IMG/VR virus record: IMGVR_UViG_3300012189_000006
Location: 1 to 40,918 of that record
Strand: one strand, 5' to 3'
Length of the DNA stretch: 40,918 nt
Source: a virus
The translations under genes were made by a program, and so were the position numbers. The notes below the pieces were generated by a model that made no database searches, was not told the DNA's origin, and was given only the letters and a program-made list of their open reading frames with translations. This document shows, in pieces, positions 37,538-40,918 of the stretch. How positions within the stretch are numbered: the stretch's first letter is position 1; each line of letters opens with the position of its first letter.

Positions 37538-38187
37538 GTGGGGGTCTCGACTCATGCGTCGCACTAGCATGGGCAGTGGCCTCTCTGGCTGACGTGCGCC
37601 TGGCGGTGCAGTTCGACTACGGCCAGACCCACCACAAGGAGTTAGAGCACGCACGTAAGGTGTGCGAACACTACGGCATACCACGCACTATGATCCACGT
37701 CAACATGGGACACATCAAGCCCACAGAGGTGGGTCACCTGCTGCGCAGCGAGCTAGACACGCAGCTCGCACACGGCACCGTCGTGGACCAACATGGTGAA
37801 CACGTCTCCGCGACGTTCGTTCCGGGACGGAACATCATCTTCCTCGCGTACGCAGGCAGCCTGTGTGACTCAGAAGGTTACCGGGGTATCGTCGCGGGCA
37901 TGAACGCCGTGGACTACAGCGGGTACCCAGACTGCAGACCACAGTTCCTACATGCTATGGAACGAGCCCTTGGACACGGTCTCCGTTGGGGTGTGCAGAT
38001 CCACACACCTCTGGTGATGCTTAAGAAGTCTGAGATCATCAAGCTCGGCATGGACCTCAAGGCACCGTTGCACTTGACGTGGTCGTGCTACACGGGCAAC
38101 ACGAGGCCGTGTGGTGCATGTCCAAGCTGCCTAGTGCGTGCCAAAGGCTTCAAGGAGGCGGGTGTTGTTGACCCGGCGTTGATATGA
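37507..38187 (+). CDS. queC: QueC, 7-cyano-7-deazaguanine (preQ0) synthase
   Basis: Converts 7-carboxy-7-deazaguanine to preQ0 with ATP and ammonia through the amide intermediate. 226 residues from ATG 37507, with AAGGAGG 10 bases upstream; the in-frame GTG 12 codons earlier lies in the DUF3310 gene. PP-loop SGGLDS at 11-16, FVPGRN at 104-109, GMNAVDYSGYPDC at 131-143, and zinc cysteines C194, C202, C205 and C208 are all present. Normal length and intact motifs. No Gat domain is fused, and no QueF or amidotransferase gene was found, so preQ0 itself, or the amide if the second step is slow, should be the base delivered. Confidence 0.96.
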   Translation: MERKGTVALVSGGLDSCVALAWAVASLADVRLAVQFDYGQTHHKELEHARKVCEHYGIPRTMIHVNMGHIKPTEVGHLLRSELDTQLAHGTVVDQHGEHVSATFVPGRNIIFLAYAGSLCDSEGYRGIVAGMNAVDYSGYPDCRPQFLHAMERALGHGLRWGVQIHTPLVMLKKSEIIKLGMDLKAPLHLTWSCYTGNTRPCGACPSCLVRAKGFKEAGVVDPALI

Positions 38188-39047
38188 TCCTTGATCACTC
38201 CGCCAGGCAAGTGTGGGACACGTGCAAACGTAAGTACTACTGGACGTACGTCCGTCACCTTGACGCAGGACGTACCGACCCTATGGAGGAGGGTCGTGCC
38301 ATTCACGAGGGTCTGTACACACTGTACAAGACGGGGTCCTTGGACCAGGCACTCGCTAGTGTGGTCGTAGAACGACCTGAAGGTATGCTACCACAGGAGG
38401 AGCAGCACTACGTCGAGATGGAACTCGCGATGCGTGAGCTACTACGAGGGTACGTCCGGGAGTTCATCCCAAAAGAGGAGTTCGAGGTACTTGCCGTGGA
38501 AGTACCTCTAGCGATGCAGTTAGCAGAGGACTACCACTACGTCGGTATCGCAGACGCACTCATCAAGGTGCAACCCATTGGAGTACTCGTCCACGAGTAC
38601 AAGCGAAGCAAACAGATCGCTGCAGACTGGGTTGCACGCTTCCAGATCGACGCTCAATCCACCGGATACGTACAACTCGCACGGGCGAACAACATCGACG
38701 CGAGGGGCGCGGTTATAAGTATATTACGCGCAACGAAGTACCCTGAGTACGTGCGCGACACCGTGCTCACTCCAGAGTGGCTCCTAGCTGAGTGGGAAGC
38801 GGAGATCCGTAACCTCGTCGCGGAGATCAGCTACAGGTTGAAGGAAGCGTCCAACGGTGACTATCAGCAGTGGTTCCCCAAGAACACCAACGCGTGCTTC
38901 CAGTACAACACAGCATGCCCGTTCCGTAAGCTATGCACAGAGTCACCACAGGTACGTGAACAGGCCATCAAGGAAGGTTTCTTCAAACAACGTAAGGACC
39001 GCGAGGGAGACATTCTAAGGAGGGCACTTAATGCCAACGTACGGTGA
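38184..39047 (+). CDS. Cas4/RecB-like PD-(D/E)XK nuclease with iron-sulfur cysteines
   Basis: 287-residue nuclease. The core is D124 in GIADALI, then E138 and K140 in VHEYKRS (the E-x-K of the motif), with Q-x3-Y near 158-162. H41 in RAIHEG fits the upstream metal ligand. Cys at 14 (WDTCKRKYYW), 238, 245 and 251 (ACFQYNTACPFRKLC) make the four-Cys [4Fe-4S] set typical of Cas4 and AddB-type enzymes. Probably acts in recombination with the Sak4-like ATPase. ATGA overlap with queC. No CRISPR genes are present. Confidence 0.9.
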   Translation: MILDHSARQVWDTCKRKYYWTYVRHLDAGRTDPMEEGRAIHEGLYTLYKTGSLDQALASVVVERPEGMLPQEEQHYVEMELAMRELLRGYVREFIPKEEFEVLAVEVPLAMQLAEDYHYVGIADALIKVQPIGVLVHEYKRSKQIAADWVARFQIDAQSTGYVQLARANNIDARGAVISILRATKYPEYVRDTVLTPEWLLAEWEAEIRNLVAEISYRLKEASNGDYQQWFPKNTNACFQYNTACPFRKLCTESPQVREQAIKEGFFKQRKDREGDILRRALNANVR

Positions 39048-39222
39048 AGCCAAGAATCCGTCAGCGGCGATGCAATTGATTCCCCCAGACGGGCTTGCAA
39101 AGCAGCTTGAATGGAACATCCAAAACCTTGAAGAGGCCCTTGCACGCTTCAAGAAGGCAAAGGAGTACCTCCAACAGCACCCTGAGCTGGAGGAAGTACT
39201 CACCACGCTAAAGCGTCTATGA
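39031..39222 (+). CDS. Hypothetical helical protein, 63 aa
   Basis: ATG 39031 with AAGGAGG in front; overlaps the nuclease gene by 17 bp and the next gene by four (ATGA). A Pro-rich N-terminus is followed by a coiled helix from residue 22 to the end (LEWNIQNLEEALARFKKAKE). May be a partner of the nuclease or ATPase. No family. Confidence 0.75.
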   Translation: MPTYGEAKNPSAAMQLIPPDGLAKQLEWNIQNLEEALARFKKAKEYLQQHPELEEVLTTLKRL

Positions 39223-39962
39223 AGCACACGACAAGCGGTGAAGCAAAGCACCGGTCAGGGACAACATGGCTCATATACGGTGTTGCGGGCACGGGTAAGA
39301 CGCCTCTAGCGTCTCTGTTTCCACACCCGTGGTTCTGGGACTTCGAAGCTGGAACGGCTAGCATGATCAAGGACGACATTCTAGTGTCGTCACCCGAGAG
39401 CTACGCCGAAGTGGTGGGACTCGTGCAAGCTGCAGTGTCGTCACCACCTGGTAAGGTCACACTTGCTGGAAAGCAGTACAGCTACTGCTCCATCATTGTG
39501 GACACTACAGGTGAACTCGCACGTGTGTTCGAAGGTACCAAGATGGGTACCGAGAAGCCTCGAGCCAACTTCGGTGAATGGTATCTCATCGTAGAGCGGT
39601 TCCGCAACGTCACACGCGAGCTGCGTAACCTTCGGGACAAGGGCATCAACGTAGTATTCCTTGCACACGAGCAGTACCTGAAGCAGGCTGAGATTGAGGT
39701 CATCGCTGGCTTACCGGACCTTCCAGGTAAGGAACTACCTACAGACCTACCGAAGTTGTGCGACATCGTAGGGCACCTGCGGTACCAACAAACCGCCACA
39801 GGAACCGTGAGACAGCTAGTGTGCGAACCGTCAGGAGTATTCATTGGCCGCGATCGTCGCGGCATCCTCAAGACACACGTCATTGACCTACACGACAAAG
39901 CCGGAACGGAGAAGTTCATCGTCGAGCAGGGCGGAGCCAATCATATCTGCCAAGGAGGGTAA
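39219..39962 (+). CDS. Sak4-like RecA-fold ATPase, 247 aa
   Basis: RecA-type ATPase of the phage Sak4 group used in single-strand annealing or repair. Walker A GVAGTGKT at 21-28, an acidic strand WFWDFEAG near 38-45, Walker B-like SIIVDTTGEL near 90-99, and the VVFLAHEQ sensor strand around 145-152. It is followed by the DUF669-like gene, the common order in this module. ATGA overlap with the small gene before it. Confidence 0.88.
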   Translation: MKHTTSGEAKHRSGTTWLIYGVAGTGKTPLASLFPHPWFWDFEAGTASMIKDDILVSSPESYAEVVGLVQAAVSSPPGKVTLAGKQYSYCSIIVDTTGELARVFEGTKMGTEKPRANFGEWYLIVERFRNVTRELRNLRDKGINVVFLAHEQYLKQAEIEVIAGLPDLPGKELPTDLPKLCDIVGHLRYQQTATGTVRQLVCEPSGVFIGRDRRGILKTHVIDLHDKAGTEKFIVEQGGANHICQGG

Positions 39963-39963
39963 C

Positions 39964-40386
39964 ATGGCGGACATCAAAGGAGACCAGGTTCAAGTCAACT
40001 TCGAAACCGAAGCGACTTTGTCTGACTGGCCACCAGCCGGTCCACACGCAGCTCGTGTGATGAAGTGTGAGCCGCAAAACGCCAAAGGTGACGGCAGTCC
40101 CATGTTGTACTGGGAGTTCGACGTCGTGGCCGATGACGGCAACAAGTACCGCAGAGTGTGGACCAACACCTCGCTGAAGCCGAACGCCCTCTGGCGCTTG
40201 CGCGATCTCGTCAACGCATGTGGGATATTCCCAGGCCCGGACGGTTTCAAGCGCAGCGAGATGTTGGGCAAGATGCTACGTATCTGGGTCAAGCACGAGA
40301 AGTTCTGCAAGAAGCACAACGCGCAGGACACCTGTGAGGACGCAGCGGTGATGGCTCGTGTCGACGATTACGCGCCACTCGCGTAA
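39964..40386 (+). CDS. DUF669-like single-strand-binding partner, 140 aa
   Basis: ATG 39964 with AAGGAGGG upstream; longer frames are shadows. The segment PMLYWEFDVVADDGNKYRRVW followed by NALWRLRDLVNACG is typical of DUF669-type proteins, which lie beside Sak4-like ATPases and probably bind single-stranded DNA. Two or three late Cys/His near 115-127 might bind metal. No OB-fold could be proven by eye. Confidence 0.75.
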   Translation: MADIKGDQVQVNFETEATLSDWPPAGPHAARVMKCEPQNAKGDGSPMLYWEFDVVADDGNKYRRVWTNTSLKPNALWRLRDLVNACGIFPGPDGFKRSEMLGKMLRIWVKHEKFCKKHNAQDTCEDAAVMARVDDYAPLA

Positions 40387-40567
40387 TTGTGCTGATTGCA
40401 TGCACTGCAAGGTGAAGCGAGGCGTGCTCGCTTACTGCGCAAAGGGCTTGTGGCAGAAACAAGACGGCAAGCCTAAGTTCATTAGCGCAGCGTTCGTAGC
40501 AAAGTCACGCCTCGCACGAGCAGCTGAACGGTGTCCAGAATACGAAAGTGATGACGATGGCGACTAG
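40358..40567 (+). CDS. Small zinc-finger-like protein, 69 aa
   Basis: Contains CADCMHCK (C11, C14, C17) and YCAKG with C27, then C59 near the acidic C-terminus. The only full-length start is GTG 40358 in the end of the preceding gene; an ATG inside the Cys motif would destroy it. The stop at 40567 overlaps the queD start at 40557 by 11 bp. Role unknown; likely a metal-binding accessory protein. Confidence 0.65.
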   Translation: MSTITRHSRNCADCMHCKVKRGVLAYCAKGLWQKQDGKPKFISAAFVAKSRLARAAERCPEYESDDDGD

Positions 40568-40918
40568 AGTCTGCAAGACGTTCAGGTTTGAAGCAGCGCA
40601 CCGCTTGGAAGGCTGGCCCCCTGAACACAAGTGTCACAACATGCATGGACACTCGTACCGGGTAGAGGTTGAAATCGAGGGTAAGGTCAACCCAGAGACC
40701 GGGGTAGTCATCGACTTCGGTGTCATTGCTGAGTACTGGAAGAGGGCACTACTTCCAACACTTGACCACAAGTACCTTAACGAAGTGCTTGGTGTCAAGA
40801 ACTCCACTGCAGAGTACCTCGCAATGTGGATAAGCCGCAAGTTCTCGCAAGACATGGGATACGACGGCAAACTAATGTACGTGAAGCGCGTACGTGTCTA
40901 CGAAACGGAGGATAGCTA
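40557..40918 (+). CDS. queD: QueD, 6-carboxy-tetrahydropterin synthase (5' part, continues at base 1)
   Basis: Converts dihydroneopterin triphosphate (FolE product) into 6-carboxy-tetrahydropterin for QueE. The full protein is 125 residues across the circular join, the normal length. Zinc ligands H15 (in FEAAHRL), H30 and H32 (in MHGHSY), catalytic C26, and D70-H71 in TLDHKYLN are present, then E86 in STAEYLA. ATG 40557 overlaps the zinc-finger gene. The 3' end ends at base 139 on the circular map and is followed by the homing endonuclease insertion. Confidence 0.95.
   Translation, partial: MATRVCKTFRFEAAHRLEGWPPEHKCHNMHGHSYRVEVEIEGKVNPETGVVIDFGVIAEYWKRALLPTLDHKYLNEVLGVKNSTAEYLAMWISRKFSQDMGYDGKLMYVKRVRVYETEDS
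40796..40918. repeat. Terminal direct repeat, right copy
   Basis: Identical to bases 1-123. Its whole length lies inside queD, with no stop or frame break at the join, as expected for a circular genome. Confidence 0.95.

Noticed and set aside
38184-39047. Part of a CRISPR-Cas locus (Cas4)
   Set aside because: No cas1, cas2 or array nearby. The neighbours are recombination genes, so a phage Cas4-like nuclease is the better reading.
1-40918. tRNA genes, integrase, lysogeny repressor and attachment sites
   Set aside because: None were recognised by eye on either strand, so the phage is treated as probably lytic; a tRNA scan would be needed to exclude a divergent tRNA.

Overview
The window is a complete, circularly assembled genome of a tailed bacteriophage, most likely short-tailed (podovirus-like). 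The first and last 123 bases are identical, so the unit is about 40,795 bp and the queD gene runs across the join. Phage identity rests on terminase, portal, scaffold, capsid, adaptor, beta-propeller tail protein, large internal virion proteins, a beta-helix tailspike and a lysis cassette. No tape-measure or tail-tube gene is seen, which favours a short tail. A lipobox protein in the lysis cassette suggests a diderm (Gram-negative-type) host. A 14-base Shine-Dalgarno site implies a host 16S rRNA ending in CCTCCTTTCT, as in alphaproteobacteria and several other phyla but not enterics. No phage RNA polymerase is visible and the promoters look sigma70-like, so host RNA polymerase is probably used.

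The genome has two divergent arms that start near 34.0-34.3 kb and converge near 7.2 kb. The rightward arm (34.2 kb to the end, then 1 to 7.2 kb) begins with many very small genes: zinc ribbons, Lys/Tyr-rich helical proteins and a duplicated-domain protein. It continues with a DUF3310 protein, queC, a Cas4/RecB-like nuclease, a Sak4-like ATPase with a DUF669-like partner, queD, queE, folE, a uracil-DNA-glycosylase/DNA polymerase A fusion, a DpdA-like transglycosylase and a DUF3987-type ATPase. FolE, QueD, QueE and QueC together make preQ0, and DpdA would exchange it for guanine in DNA, so this phage probably carries 7-deazaguanine-modified DNA. Two single-motif LAGLIDADG homing endonuclease genes lie inside this block.

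The leftward arm (34.0 to 7.3 kb, minus strand) is the packaging, virion and lysis operon: terS, terL, a fibre-like protein, small proteins, portal, zinc-ribbon protein, scaffold, capsid, decoration-like proteins, adaptor, fibre-like proteins, propeller, GNAT-like protein, three internal virion proteins, a PurD-like ATP-grasp enzyme, several beta-rich or coiled-coil proteins, tailspike, a 458-residue protein built of about eleven 34-residue repeats, then holin-like, endolysin, lipoprotein and a two-helix membrane protein. Most genes overlap by 1-4 bases, indicating translational coupling.

The most unusual points are: the homing endonuclease gene inserted in the 3' end of queD with a synonymously recoded copy of the queD terminus; the glycosylase-polymerase fusion beside a base-modification pathway; the ATP-grasp enzyme among virion genes; the 34-residue repeat protein; a family of near-identical promoters, one giving an apparently leaderless message; and a long hairpin at 34.66-34.73 kb.
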